NCBI GenBank assembly: GCA_036274675.1
Contig: DASUFE010000040.1
Span: 9,364 to 73,363, forward strand
Direction: 5' to 3'
From: DASUFE01 sp036274675
GTDB lineage: Bacteria; Pseudomonadota; Gammaproteobacteria; HTCC5015
DNA length: 64,000 bases
The stretch's first letter is position 1. Each line of letters opens with the position of its first letter. The notes under the pieces are model-generated. The model did not search any database and was not told the origin of the DNA. It was given only the letters and a program-made list of their open reading frames with translations. The position numbers and the translations under genes were made by a program. Of this stretch, positions 25,178 to 33,186 are shown piece by piece.

Positions 25178-25230
25178 ACCACGCCCGGCCTTAAAGAAAG
25201 AATGTTGGGGTTCACTTTGTTCACCCCAAC
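25178..25230. repeat. GTTGGGGTTCAC-type dispersed repeat, copy 2
   Basis: AACGCAACGAACC followed by GTTGGGGTTCACTTTGTTCA and CCCCAAC; second copy of the element at 18661-18724, with one change in the loop. Confidence 0.75.
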
Positions 25231-25288
25231 CCACGAACCAACCTACACGATCTCTCAACCAACCTTATCCGCAACCAGAAGATCAGAA

Positions 25289-25389
25289 TCTCTCGCGGTG
25301 ACGCAGGGCTGCGCAGACTCACGGTGGAATTTTTTTGATTTCATTTCCCCGCGTTTCCCTGCGTCCCGAGCCCCTGCGAGATCTCTTTG
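25289..25389. repeat. Palindromic element (CTCTCGC family)
   Basis: Left arm TCTCTCGCGGTGACGCAGGG, right arm TTTCCCTGCGTCCCGAGCCC then CTGCGAGATCTCT, with an AT-rich centre. Same family as 24911-25137. Confidence 0.75.
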
Positions 25390-25653
25390 ATCTGTGGAAA
25401 ACCGTGTGGAAAGATCAAATAAAATTTCCGCGGGCATAAAAGTTGCCAGGAGTGAAATTTTTTCAAAATGCGCCCATGAAATAAATTTTTCCCGCGCCGG
25501 AACATCCCTTTTTGCAGGATATCATTTATTTCCCGCGCTTTGATGTACGAAGATAGGTGTAAATTCCTGGGGTTTCAACTGGCTCCTGTTTTCCGTAAAA
25601 TACCTGCACCTTCAACTTTCAGCCTCACTGGTGTTATTACTCCCCTCTGCCTT

Positions 25654-27519
25654 ATGAAAACTGTGTATTCTTTTTTTGAGAAACTGATTACGCCGTTCCC
25701 CGCGCAGGAACCCGAGCAACCCCCGAAGACCCTGCTGGCCTTCTGCTACCACTACACCAAAGGCGCCTGGCGCTTTCTGCTGCTGATGTCATGTGTGACG
25801 GCCTGTATCGCAATGATGGAAGTATCGCTGTTCGCCTTCCTCGGGAAATTGGTGGACTGGCTCGGCACCTACACACCGGCCACGCTGCTGCAGCAAGGAC
25901 GCGGCACGCTTATACGAATGGGGGCCATCGTACTTGTGGGTCTTCCGCTCGCGGTCATACTGCACTCACTGCTGGTACATCAGACCGTGCTCGGCAATTA
26001 TCCGATGAGCGTGCGCTGGCGTGTGCACCGTTATCTGATGGGGCAGAGCATCTCCTTCTACCAGAACGATTTTGCGGGACGCATCGCCACCAAAATGATG
26101 CAGACCTCGATGGCGCTGCGCGAGTCGGTCATGAAGACGCTCGATGTGCTGCTCTATGTCGGCGTGTACTTCGGGGGCATCATTATTGTAGTCGCCGGCT
26201 CGGACTGGCGGCTGATCCTGCCGTTCCTGATCTGGGCCGGGCTTTACGGTTGCGTCATGCTGCGCTACATCCCGCGTCTCGGCCGGATCGCGGAAGTGCA
26301 GGCGGAGGCGCGTTCCCAGATGACGGGACGCATCGTCGACACTTATACCAATATCGCCACCGTAAAGCTGTTCTCGCATTCGCGCCGCGAAGCGGCCTAC
26401 GCGCAGGAAGCGATGGGCGGTTTCCTGCATACCGTTTATCCCCAGATGCGCCTGGTGACTGGCTTCATCACCTCGGTCTGGGCGCTGAACGCGCTGCTGA
26501 TCTTCTCGGTCACCGCGCTCTCGATCTACATGTGGATGCATGGCACCATTACGGCCGGCGCCATCACCGCGGCCATCGGCCTGGTGTTGAGGCTTTACGG
26601 CATGTCGCAGTGGGTGATGTGGGAGCTGTCCGGTCTGTTCGAGAACATCGGCACGGTGCAGGACGGTATCTCCACCATTTCCAGGCCGCGCGAGGTGATC
26701 GACGCGCCGGGCGCAAATCCGCTCATGGTAAACGCCGGCGAGATCCGCTTCGAACGAGTCAAGTTCCATTATGGCAAGGGCAACGGCGTGATCGAAGACT
26801 TCTCGCTGCGGCTGCGCCCCGGCGAGCGTATCGGTTTCGTCGGCCGCTCGGGCGCCGGCAAGTCGACGCTGGTGAACCTGCTGTTGCGCTTCCACGATCT
26901 GGAAGGCGGCCGCATCCTGATCGACGGCCAGGACATTTCCAACGTGACGCAGGAAAGCCTGCGCGCCAACATCGCCATGGTGACGCAGGACACCGCGCTG
27001 TTGCACCGCTCGGTACGCGATAACCTGCTGTACGGTCGCCCGGATGCAACCGAGGAGGAAATGATCGCCGCGGCACGCCAGGCGAAGGCGCATGACTTTA
27101 TTCTCGAGTTGCAGGATTCGCGCGGCCGCCGTGGTTATGACGCGCACGTCGGCGAACGCGGGGTCAAGCTGTCCGGAGGACAACGCCAGCGTATCGCCAT
27201 CGCGCGCGTACTGCTGAAGAACGCGCCCATTCTCATTCTCGATGAGGCCACTTCCGCGCTCGACTCCGAGGTGGAAGCGGCTATCCAGGAAAATCTTTAC
27301 AAGATGATGCATGGAAAAACGGTCATTGCGATTGCGCACCGGCTGTCGACCATCGCCGAACTGGAACGCCTGATCGTGCTCGACAGCGGGGGCATCGCGG
27401 AACAGGGTTCGCACCGCGAACTGCTGCTGAAAAAAGGACTGTATGCCCAACTATGGTCGCACCAGTCGGGCGGCTTCCTCGCCGATGAAGTCGAGGAAAA
27501 AATTCGGGCGGTCAATTAA
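25654..27519 (+). CDS. ABC exporter, fused permease and ATPase (MsbA/multidrug type)
   Basis: 621 residues: six transmembrane helices (about residues 45-330) then a nucleotide-binding domain with Walker A GRSGAGKST (397-405), signature LSGGQ (506-510), Walker B ILILDEATSALD and switch IAHRLST. It is a homodimeric type IV exporter moving lipids, drugs or peptides across the inner membrane; substrate cannot be read from sequence. Start at 25654 (MKTVYSFFEKLITPFP) fits relatives that begin with a short segment ending in PFP; the upstream in-phase extension to 25540 does not. No clear ribosome site at either. It stands alone between repeat elements. Confidence 0.9.
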   Translation: MKTVYSFFEKLITPFPAQEPEQPPKTLLAFCYHYTKGAWRFLLLMSCVTACIAMMEVSLFAFLGKLVDWLGTYTPATLLQQGRGTLIRMGAIVLVGLPLAVILHSLLVHQTVLGNYPMSVRWRVHRYLMGQSISFYQNDFAGRIATKMMQTSMALRESVMKTLDVLLYVGVYFGGIIIVVAGSDWRLILPFLIWAGLYGCVMLRYIPRLGRIAEVQAEARSQMTGRIVDTYTNIATVKLFSHSRREAAYAQEAMGGFLHTVYPQMRLVTGFITSVWALNALLIFSVTALSIYMWMHGTITAGAITAAIGLVLRLYGMSQWVMWELSGLFENIGTVQDGISTISRPREVIDAPGANPLMVNAGEIRFERVKFHYGKGNGVIEDFSLRLRPGERIGFVGRSGAGKSTLVNLLLRFHDLEGGRILIDGQDISNVTQESLRANIAMVTQDTALLHRSVRDNLLYGRPDATEEEMIAAARQAKAHDFILELQDSRGRRGYDAHVGERGVKLSGGQRQRIAIARVLLKNAPILILDEATSALDSEVEAAIQENLYKMMHGKTVIAIAHRLSTIAELERLIVLDSGGIAEQGSHRELLLKKGLYAQLWSHQSGGFLADEVEEKIRAVN

Positions 27520-27552
27520 GGCGCGATGTTGCCTGGACTTTTATAAATCTAT

Positions 27553-27628
27553 TGCTCGCCAAGTCGCAAAGACGCCAAGTTATTAAGAATTTTAACTTCG
27601 CGTTCTTGGCGGCTTGGCGAGAGATATT
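27553..27628. repeat. Palindromic element, GCCAAG variant
   Basis: TGCTCGCCAAGTCGCAAAGA facing GTTCTTGGCGGCTTGGCGAG across an AT-rich loop, after the ABC transporter gene. The arms fold as a long imperfect stem and follow the same scheme as the CTCTCGC family with different arm sequence. Confidence 0.75.
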
Positions 27629-27710
27629 CTTTCTTGCCGTGTTTATCCTTATTAATACAGACCTTCTCAGCCATGCTATGCTCCTTTAAAAATAAAGGGA
27701 GCGTCACCCC

Positions 27711-28289
27711 ATGATCGACAAACTGCTCGCCAGCCCCTCCGCTCTGATAGCTTTCGTGCTGATCGTCTCCGCCGCCATCGGTTTTGTGGTATTCCGGCGA
27801 CCCTCGGTCCGGATGAACCGCGGTCTGTGGGCGACTTTCGCGCTTGGTATCATGCTGATGGTATACGCGGCGCTACGCCCCGAGCCTCCGGCGCCGCCCA
27901 AGGAGCTGCTCACCGGCGATATCAGCGTTCCGGCCTACAATTCCATCGGCACCCCGTTCCAGAATTACATGAAATTCCCCGTAACCATGGAGTTCGCGGC
28001 CGAGGGGCGCTGGAGCACGACCGATCAACCCGACAGCATCACGGACGCCAACGGCGGCGGTGAAACCGCGGATGAACGCTACATACTTCCAGGCGCGCCG
28101 GTGGGTGGCCTGGTCATGCAACGCCTCGCCGGCGGCGCACTCGAATTCGTCGGCGTAAAAAGTACCATCGAGCTGGGGCCGCAGGAGCAAGTCATGTTCC
28201 TGATAAATGATTTCAGGACGGACAAGGCCTATGCCGACAACACGGGTATGCTGAAATTGAACTGGACCTGCTTTAACTGCATCCCCTGA
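27711..28289 (+). CDS. Two-helix membrane protein of unknown function
   Basis: 192 residues: helices at about 9-28 and 38-56 with a Pro-rich linker (RPEPPAPPKELL), then a soluble domain of about 130 residues that is probably periplasmic. It ends NWTCFNCIP, a CxxC-like pair that could bind metal or form a disulfide. No family recognised. GGGAG precedes the ATG. The MarC-family gene begins 13 bases after the stop, so they form a likely operon; possibly an accessory subunit of that transporter-like protein. Confidence 0.72.
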   Translation: MIDKLLASPSALIAFVLIVSAAIGFVVFRRPSVRMNRGLWATFALGIMLMVYAALRPEPPAPPKELLTGDISVPAYNSIGTPFQNYMKFPVTMEFAAEGRWSTTDQPDSITDANGGGETADERYILPGAPVGGLVMQRLAGGALEFVGVKSTIELGPQEQVMFLINDFRTDKAYADNTGMLKLNWTCFNCIP

Positions 28290-28302
28290 CGGCGAGACGC
28301 GC

Positions 28303-28902
28303 ATGGAACAAGCCATGACAGTTTCTTCAGCGGCGCTGCTGCTGTTTCTGGTTATCGATCCGCTCGCCAATATCCCGTTCTTCCTGGCCGCGCTGAAAAA
28401 GATCGAGCCCAGGCGGCATAAGAAAATCATCCTGCGCGAGCTGCTGATCGCGCTCGCGGCCATGATGGGATTCCTGTTTGTCGGCCGCTATCTGCTGGAA
28501 GTGCTGGGGATCTCCGACCCTTCGCTATCCATCGCAGGCGGCATCATCCTGTTCCTGATCGCCGTGAGGATGATCTTCCCCCCGCCGCGGGGACTCTACG
28601 AAGAGATCGAGGACGAGCCCTTTATCTTCCCGCTGGCCATCCCCTTCGTGGCCGGGCCTTCGGCGCTCGCCACCATCCTGCTGCTCAGCAGCCGCGAGCC
28701 GGAACGCTGGATGGACTGGCTGCTGGCCATCCTGATAGCGTGGGTGGCGGCGGCGACGATCCTTTACGCGGGCATCGACAAGCTCGCCGCGTGGATGGGC
28801 CCCAAAGGCCTGACCGCAATGGAGCGGCTGATGGGCATGCTGCTGACGCTGGTCGCGGTGCAGATGTTCCTCACCGGCATCAAAATGTTCACAGCCATGT
28901 GA
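28303..28902 (+). CDS. MarC-family integral membrane protein
   Basis: 199 residues, six predicted helices, with family landmarks FLVIDPLANIPFFL near the N-terminus and FPLAIPFVAGPSALATILLL in the middle. MarC proteins were linked to multiple antibiotic resistance by name, but that role is not upheld and their substrate is unknown; the YhgN branch fits best. Located in the inner membrane. Co-transcribed with the preceding two-helix protein. A palindromic element after the stop (28907-29007) probably terminates both this operon and the convergent kinase operon. Confidence 0.92.
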   Translation: MEQAMTVSSAALLLFLVIDPLANIPFFLAALKKIEPRRHKKIILRELLIALAAMMGFLFVGRYLLEVLGISDPSLSIAGGIILFLIAVRMIFPPPRGLYEEIEDEPFIFPLAIPFVAGPSALATILLLSSREPERWMDWLLAILIAWVAAATILYAGIDKLAAWMGPKGLTAMERLMGMLLTLVAVQMFLTGIKMFTAM

Positions 28903-28906
28903 AGAA

Positions 28907-29007
28907 TATTTCTCACGGAGGCACGGGAAACACAGAGGTTATCAATTAACAGCCTGTTTTTATTTTTTAACTCCGCGTTCTCCGTGCCTCCGTGAGAGAA
29001 ATATTTA
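28907..29007. repeat. Palindromic element, GGAGGCACGG variant, between convergent genes
   Basis: TTTCTCACGGAGGCACGGGA and CTCCGTGCCTCCGTGAGAGA form long arms around an AT-rich centre. It lies between two converging operons, the expected place for a bidirectional terminator. Confidence 0.8.
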
Positions 29008-29045
29008 AAACTTTATTCCTCTGCCCCACGACCGACGGGATAAAA

Positions 29046-30395
29046 CTATAAAGGTAAAATTATTTTGAATTCGGCGCCGCCGAGTTCCGATGAGCGGCCG
29101 ACGGCAAGGCTGCCGCGGTAGGCGCTGATGATATCGACAGCGACGGCGAGCCCGATGCCGTGGCCGGGTTGCGCGGTATCGGCGCGCGCGCCGCGTTGCA
29201 AAATTTCCCGTTCCCTATCCGCGGGGACACCCGGACCGTCGTCCGCCACGGCGATGACGAGTGCAGCGCCCTCGACCGTGGCGGCCAGGCTTACGCGGCT
29301 TCGGCCGTACTTGAAGGCGTTTTCCAGTATGTTGCCCAGCAACTCCATCAGATCCGGCTCGGCGCCATTGAAAAAGACGTCTTGCCGTACCGTCGCCGTG
29401 AAGCGCACGCTCTTGCCGGCATAGACTTTTTTCAGGGCCGCAACCAGGCGTTCCGCCACCGTGAAGACCGGCACAGGTTTGTCGATACGCGGTTGCCGCG
29501 CGCGGGCGGCGGCGCGTTGCAGATGATGGCCGATGATCTGATCCATGCGCTTGATCTGTTCATCGGCATCGGCCGTCCCGGCGCCGGAGCCGCGCAAGAC
29601 CGCAAGCGGCGTCTTCAGGCTGTGCGCCAGATCCGCCAGAGTGTCGCGATAGCGCTCGCGCTGCGCGCGCTCGCTGCGGAGCACGCGATTCAGATTGGCG
29701 ATCACGGGCTGTACTTCACGGGGATAATCGCCCTCCACGGTCTGGGCCATGCCCTCTTCCACCGCGCGCAACTGCGTGGCCAGCACCTGCAGCGGGCGCA
29801 ACCCCCAGCGCATGATCAGGGCTTGCGCCGCCAGCAGAAACAGCGCGAGGCCGCCGAGCAGGCGCCATAACTGGCTGCGCCAGGCGCTAAGCTCGGCCGT
29901 GGCTTCCGCTCGCGAGTGCAATACGCTGAACCGGTAAGGACGGCGCGTTCCGTTCTCGGTTTCCCAGGCGATGTCGTAATCGAAGCGGTAAAAGTTTCCG
30001 TTATCGAGCGCGGCTTCGGCGAACTCCGCGGCGCCGGGCCGCAGCGGAAGAGGCTGCGCCGGCGGCGCCAGCAGGGCGGCGGAACCCGAGCGCCAGACTT
30101 CCGCGCCCGCCGCGTCATACACAAACCCGTATAGCCCCGAATTCTGGTCGCTGAAGCGGGGTTCGGCCAGAATGCCGGGCAGAACCAGTCCGTCATCACG
30201 CAGCTCGGCTGCGGCCAGCAGCAGGTAAACGTCGGCGTTCAGGCGCTCGCGCTCTCCGGCCAGCAGGCTGCGCTGGTACGCCAGGTCCAGCAGGTACGCG
30301 GAGAGGCCGAGGAACAGCGGCAGCACCAGCGCGGATGCCAGCAGCAGACGGGCGGACAATGATCCCGGTTTCAGCGACATATTTTTTTCATGCAA
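29046..30395 (-). CDS. PhoQ-like sensor histidine kinase
   Basis: 449 residues: helix at about 17-38, a periplasmic sensor domain of about 130 residues, second helix at about 175-195, a short linker, then the dimerisation domain with phospho-acceptor H258 in LADLAHSLKTPLAVL, and an ATPase domain with ENAFKYG (N box), ADDGPGVP (G1) and GHGIGLAVA (G2). The HSLKTPL signature is that of PhoQ rather than the usual HELRTPL. PhoQ senses divalent cations, peptides or acidity. Encoded downstream of its response regulator with 109 bases between, occupied by a palindromic element. AAGG precedes the chosen ATG. Confidence 0.92.
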   Translation of the reverse strand: MHEKNMSLKPGSLSARLLLASALVLPLFLGLSAYLLDLAYQRSLLAGERERLNADVYLLLAAAELRDDGLVLPGILAEPRFSDQNSGLYGFVYDAAGAEVWRSGSAALLAPPAQPLPLRPGAAEFAEAALDNGNFYRFDYDIAWETENGTRRPYRFSVLHSRAEATAELSAWRSQLWRLLGGLALFLLAAQALIMRWGLRPLQVLATQLRAVEEGMAQTVEGDYPREVQPVIANLNRVLRSERAQRERYRDTLADLAHSLKTPLAVLRGSGAGTADADEQIKRMDQIIGHHLQRAAARARQPRIDKPVPVFTVAERLVAALKKVYAGKSVRFTATVRQDVFFNGAEPDLMELLGNILENAFKYGRSRVSLAATVEGAALVIAVADDGPGVPADREREILQRGARADTAQPGHGIGLAVAVDIISAYRGSLAVGRSSELGGAEFKIILPL

Positions 30396-30412
30396 AACCT
30401 TAAAGAAAATTA

Positions 30413-30503
30413 TCTCTCGCGGAGACGCCGGGACGCAGCGAACGCGGGGAAATAAAATTAAATAACTATAATTCCTCGAGTCCCGGCGTCCCTGCGAGAA
30501 ATT
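30413..30503. repeat. Palindromic element between regulator and kinase genes
   Basis: TATCTCTCGCGGAGACGCCG and AGTCCCGGCGTCCCTGCGAG form the arms around an AT-rich centre. It lies inside an otherwise compact operon and could reduce kinase expression relative to the regulator. Confidence 0.8.
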
Positions 30504-30504
30504 C

Positions 30505-31191
30505 TTAGCTTCCCTTATCCGGCTGCAGCAAGAACCGGTAACCCTGCCCGCGCACGGTGGCGATGGGGTTCAAGGCGCCTTCCGGATCCAGCTTCTTGCG
30601 CAGGCGACCGATGAAGACTTCGATTACATTACTGTCGCGGTCGAAGTCCTGGTCGTAAAGGTGCTCGGTCAGTTCGATTTTCGACACAATGCGGCCCGCC
30701 CGGTGCGCCAGGTACTCGAGGGTGTTGTACTCGTAACCCGTGAGTTCGAGCGGAGCGCCATGGCATATCACGCGCCGCGCCGCGGTATCGATCACGATGT
30801 GGCCGAATCGCAGTTGCGGCGTGGCATGCCCGCCGGCGCGCCGCAGCAGCGCGTTCAGGCGTGCGCGCAATTCCTCGTTGTGGAAAGGTTTCACCAGATA
30901 GTCGTCGGCGCCGGATTCGAGGCCCTCGACCTTGTCCTGCCAGCCGGCGCGCGCGGTCAGGATCAGTACCGGGAAGGATTTGTTCTGCTTGCGCAGTTCG
31001 CGGATCAATTCCATGCCGCCAAGGCCGGGCAGCCCCAGGTCGATAACCGCGAGATCGTAGGAATATTCGCGCCCCAGGAACAGGCCTTCCTTGCCGTCGG
31101 CGGCGGCATCGACCACGTAACCCTGGGCGCCGAGGAATTCGGCCAGTTGCCTGCGCAAGGCGGCTTCATCTTCGACCAGCAGCAGGCGCAT
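30505..31191 (-). CDS. PhoP-like (OmpR family) response regulator
   Basis: 228 residues: receiver domain (1-120) with acidic pocket E7-D8, phospho-acceptor D51 (VIDLGLPG) and Lys in LVKPF, then a winged-helix domain with ELTGYEYNTLEYL and NVIEVFIGRLRKKLD. Closest in pattern to PhoP. OmpR-family regulators bind tandem direct repeats about 11 bases apart; exactly such repeats (TTCAG-N6-TTCAG) lie upstream of this operon and of the divergent gene, so autoregulation is likely. The gene is 13 bases after the PepSY-like gene. The partner kinase is the next gene. Confidence 0.93.
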   Translation of the reverse strand: MRLLLVEDEAALRRQLAEFLGAQGYVVDAAADGKEGLFLGREYSYDLAVIDLGLPGLGGMELIRELRKQNKSFPVLILTARAGWQDKVEGLESGADDYLVKPFHNEELRARLNALLRRAGGHATPQLRFGHIVIDTAARRVICHGAPLELTGYEYNTLEYLAHRAGRIVSKIELTEHLYDQDFDRDSNVIEVFIGRLRKKLDPEGALNPIATVRGQGYRFLLQPDKGS

Positions 31192-31204
31192 CGACGCAGC
31201 CCCG

Positions 31205-31534
31205 TCAGTCGCCCGCTTCGACGGTGACGTTTTTTACGGTACCGTCCGGCAAGAGTATACGCACGCTGTAACCATCTCCCTGCCGGTCGACCTTCAGCAC
31301 CGTACCGCCGTAGCGGCTCTCGGCGGTCGCCGCCGCGCGGGCTGCACCGCCCGCGTCACTCCGGTCATGTTGGCGCGCCCCGCCTTCGGCGCGCTCCTGG
31401 CGGTGCTGGTTGCCGTGCCCCGCCTGTGCGGGCAGCGGCGCCGTGGCGGCAAGTACGCCGGTCACAACGCAAAACAACAGCGCGCGGCAATTTGCGCGCG
31501 CGCGTTTGAACTTTGTTTGGGCCGGCAGGATCAT
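31205..31534 (-). CDS. Small PepSY-like periplasmic protein
   Basis: 109 residues: an N-terminal basic region and hydrophobic segment (about 18-38) with cleavage likely after AQA, a low-complexity His/Arg/Ala middle, and a C-terminal PepSY-like half module (GGTVLKVDRQGDGYSVRILL, then PDGTVKNVTVEA). PepSY proteins next to two-component genes are frequent and may modulate the sensor or bind metal or peptide. It is 9 bases after the glycine-zipper gene and 13 before the response regulator, so it belongs to the same operon. Confidence 0.85.
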   Translation of the reverse strand: MILPAQTKFKRARANCRALLFCVVTGVLAATAPLPAQAGHGNQHRQERAEGGARQHDRSDAGGAARAAATAESRYGGTVLKVDRQGDGYSVRILLPDGTVKNVTVEAGD

Positions 31535-31543
31535 CGGGCTCCG

Positions 31544-32089
31544 TTAGTAGGCGTAAGGCCGCACGTCCACCGCGACTTTTATTTCCGAACCCGGGTCGCG
31601 GTCCATGCGGGTGTGATACATCTTACCATTATATACATAGGTGACATCATAGCCGACCACCTCATGCTCATACTGCGTCGAATAGCTGGTATCGCAGCGC
31701 TCTTCTTCGCGGTATTCGACCCGCGAGGGCGCAGCGGAGCGGCGGGAGATATCGTGACCGATGGACGCGCCCAGCAGGGCTCCCGCGACGCGGCCGACCC
31801 TTTTGCCGTCCTTATCGTGCCCGATCTGGTGCCCCACCGCGGCGCCGAGCATGGTGCCGAACAGGGTACCGGTCGCGGAAGGCCGGGAGTCGGCCGGGTA
31901 TTCGTAACGCACCTGCTCGACCCTGCACTCCTCATGGGGAATGCTGTGCGCGACGCGCTCGTATACCGGTTGCGCCGCCACTACGCGCGCATAGTCGGTG
32001 TATCCATCGTGGGTTGCGAATGCGGCGGAGGACACGGCAGCCGCCATTACAGCCATTATTGAAACAGTCGTGATCTTGAATTTGCACAT
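31544..32089 (-). CDS. Glycine-zipper (17 kDa antigen-like) envelope protein
   Basis: 181 residues with a signal peptide (MCKFKITTVSIMAVMAAAVSSAAFA) and a glycine-zipper 2TM segment (GTLFGTMLGAAVGHQIGH and GRVAGALLGASIGHDI), as in outer membrane proteins of the 17 kDa surface antigen type. The C-terminal part is rich in Arg, Glu, Tyr and Asp (YEHEVVGYDVTYVYNGKMY). Start at 32089 is set by AAGGAG 8 bases upstream; a longer open frame to 32203 crosses the operator region. It is the first gene of the regulator operon, so its level should follow the two-component system. Confidence 0.85.
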   Translation of the reverse strand: MCKFKITTVSIMAVMAAAVSSAAFATHDGYTDYARVVAAQPVYERVAHSIPHEECRVEQVRYEYPADSRPSATGTLFGTMLGAAVGHQIGHDKDGKRVGRVAGALLGASIGHDISRRSAAPSRVEYREEERCDTSYSTQYEHEVVGYDVTYVYNGKMYHTRMDRDPGSEIKVAVDVRPYAY

Positions 32090-32113
32090 GACGCAGTCTC
32101 CTTGTGGTTGAAC

Positions 32114-32129
32114 CTGAAAACGCTCTGAA
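32114..32129 (-). promoter_or_regulatory. Proximal CTGAA direct-repeat pair
   Basis: CTGAA at 32114-32118 and 32125-32129, 11 bases apart, in the same orientation as the pair at 32166-32181. It ends 25 bases before the start codon of the glycine-zipper gene, and the place expected for a -10 is occupied by the ribosome site, so it may be a feedback or repressor site rather than an activator site. Confidence 0.5.
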
Positions 32130-32148
32130 TAACTCATCCGATGGTCAA

Positions 32149-32181
32149 AGCTTAGCCCCGGCTTGCTGAACGCAGCCTGAA
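32149..32181 (-). promoter_or_regulatory. Response-regulator box and -10 of reverse-strand operon
   Basis: Read on the reverse strand, TTCAG-N6-TTCAG (32181-32166) is followed after 11 bases by TAAGCT (32154-32149). The same geometry (box, 11 bases, TAGACT) occurs on the forward strand for the divergent gene. The boxes would overlap the -35 region, as expected for PhoB/OmpR-type activators. Confidence 0.6.
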
Positions 32182-32215
32182 AGCGGATTGCGAAGCCTTT
32201 CACACTTTGCGTTGG

Positions 32216-32259
32216 TTCAGTTTCTATTCAGCTTCCGTTCAGCATGACTTTTCTAGACT
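32216..32259 (+). promoter_or_regulatory. Triple TTCAG box and -10 of His-rich protein gene
   Basis: TTCAG at 32216, 32227 and 32238 in exact 11-base steps, then 11 bases, then TAGACT (32254-32259). The start codon follows at 32298. Three half-sites in register with one helical turn are typical of tandem binding by an OmpR/PhoB-family regulator, and the only candidate in view is the adjacent PhoP-like protein. Confidence 0.62.
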
Positions 32260-32297
32260 GGTAGGATCGACAAGTCCTTTGGATCAAGGAGCATCTT

Positions 32298-32792
32298 ATG
32301 CGCAACGACAGAACGGTCTCTGCATTGACAATCCTGCTGCTACTGACGCTCGCGGGAACCGCGATGGCCGGAGAGTCGACGCGGGGAACGCGCCCGCATC
32401 ATCAGGCCCGCGACAGGGTCGAACGGCAGCACGAGCGCGGCCACGGGGATGACTGGAACGCACACGGACATGGGCACGGAGACTGGCAGCGGGCCCGTCG
32501 CGATCGGGACGGACACGGCCATGAAAACCACGGGTATCACGACCGCGACCGGGGCGCCGACCATCGCTCCTGGCAGGGGCGGGGTTACTGGCGCGACTAT
32601 CACTACGGGCATCACTACGATTACCGCCATCGCTACTACAACAACTATCACTACTATTACAACACCTCCGGCTTTTACTTCCCTGGCTACGGCTTTATCG
32701 AACGCGGCCACGTGCACGGCCGGTATTGCCCTCACTGGCATTTCGAGGATTTCGCGGCGGGGTTTGTGCTGGGGGCGATAATTTTTGATTAA
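32298..32792 (+). CDS. Secreted His/Tyr-rich protein, probably metal-binding
   Basis: 164 residues with a signal peptide (cleavage after AMA, about residue 24). The mature protein is extraordinarily rich in His, Asp, Arg and Tyr (HGHGHGDW, HENHGYHDRDRG, YHYGHHYDYRHRYY), then has a hydrophobic C-terminal end (FAAGFVLGAIIF). Such tracts bind Zn, Ni or Cu loosely and may buffer metal in the periplasm. AAGGAG stands 6 bases before the ATG. Divergent from the glycine-zipper/PepSY/two-component operon and shares its operator region, so metal or cation response is a reasonable guess. Confidence 0.82.
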   Translation: MRNDRTVSALTILLLLTLAGTAMAGESTRGTRPHHQARDRVERQHERGHGDDWNAHGHGHGDWQRARRDRDGHGHENHGYHDRDRGADHRSWQGRGYWRDYHYGHHYDYRHRYYNNYHYYYNTSGFYFPGYGFIERGHVHGRYCPHWHFEDFAAGFVLGAIIFD

Positions 32793-33186
32793 CGGATTAA
32801 TACTGAATAACTCTTAAGAGTTTCGCCGCCCCTGCGGAGCCTGCTACGCGGTTCACAAAACCGCCGGGGGCAGTTTTGAACAGCGTAGCTGGCCTGTAGC
32901 AGGTGAGCTACAAGGATGTAGCTCATAAAATCGCTCCCGGCGATTTTGTCTTTTTCTTGCGAAAAGAAAGGGGGAAAGCAACGCGCTTTCAGGCGTGACG
33001 GTGTTTAGGCTATTGGATAAATCGTGGCGCGTACAATGCACCTGCGGCTACGGGACAGAGAACGGCAAGCGACCGCGAGGGATGGTGGAAATGCAGATTT
33101 TGCAGGAGCAAAAATCCGCCAACAGCAGAATCTACAGTTTGTTCCGCAACATTTCTTAACGGAATCTGATCGCAAAACCACAAAAA
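32793..33186. other. Gene-free interval between convergent genes
   Basis: 394 bases without a credible gene. It contains a 14-base perfect palindrome AACTCTTAAGAGTT (32809-32822), a CCGCC...GGCAG palindrome region near 32826-32880, the terminator-like hairpin at 32927-32955, and a further hairpin GCAGATTTTGC...AAAAATCCGC near 33093-33119. Its composition resembles dispersed REP-like intergenic sequence. Confidence 0.6.
32927..32955 (+). terminator. Terminator-like hairpin with T-run
   Basis: AAAATCGC (32927-32934) and GCGATTTT (32940-32947) form an 8-bp stem around TCCCG, followed by GTCTTTTTC. It lies 135 bases after the His-rich gene, so it may end that transcript or be part of a dispersed repeat. 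Confidence 0.45.

Larger units (their letters stand above)
24908..25653. other. Gene-free, repeat-rich interval upstream of ABC transporter gene
   Basis: A 746-base gap made mostly of palindromic elements: one with arms near 24911-24955 and 25100-25137, a GTTGGGGTTCAC repeat at 25204-25230, and a second complete element at 25289-25389. The rest (25400-25653) is AT-richer and should hold the promoter of the transporter gene. I see no reliable gene; an open frame from 25540 in phase with the transporter has no family support. Confidence 0.65.

Noticed and set aside
25540..25653. N-terminal extension of the ABC transporter
   Set aside because: In phase and open, but it lacks a ribosome site and its sequence does not fit relatives that begin near residue 39 of this frame.
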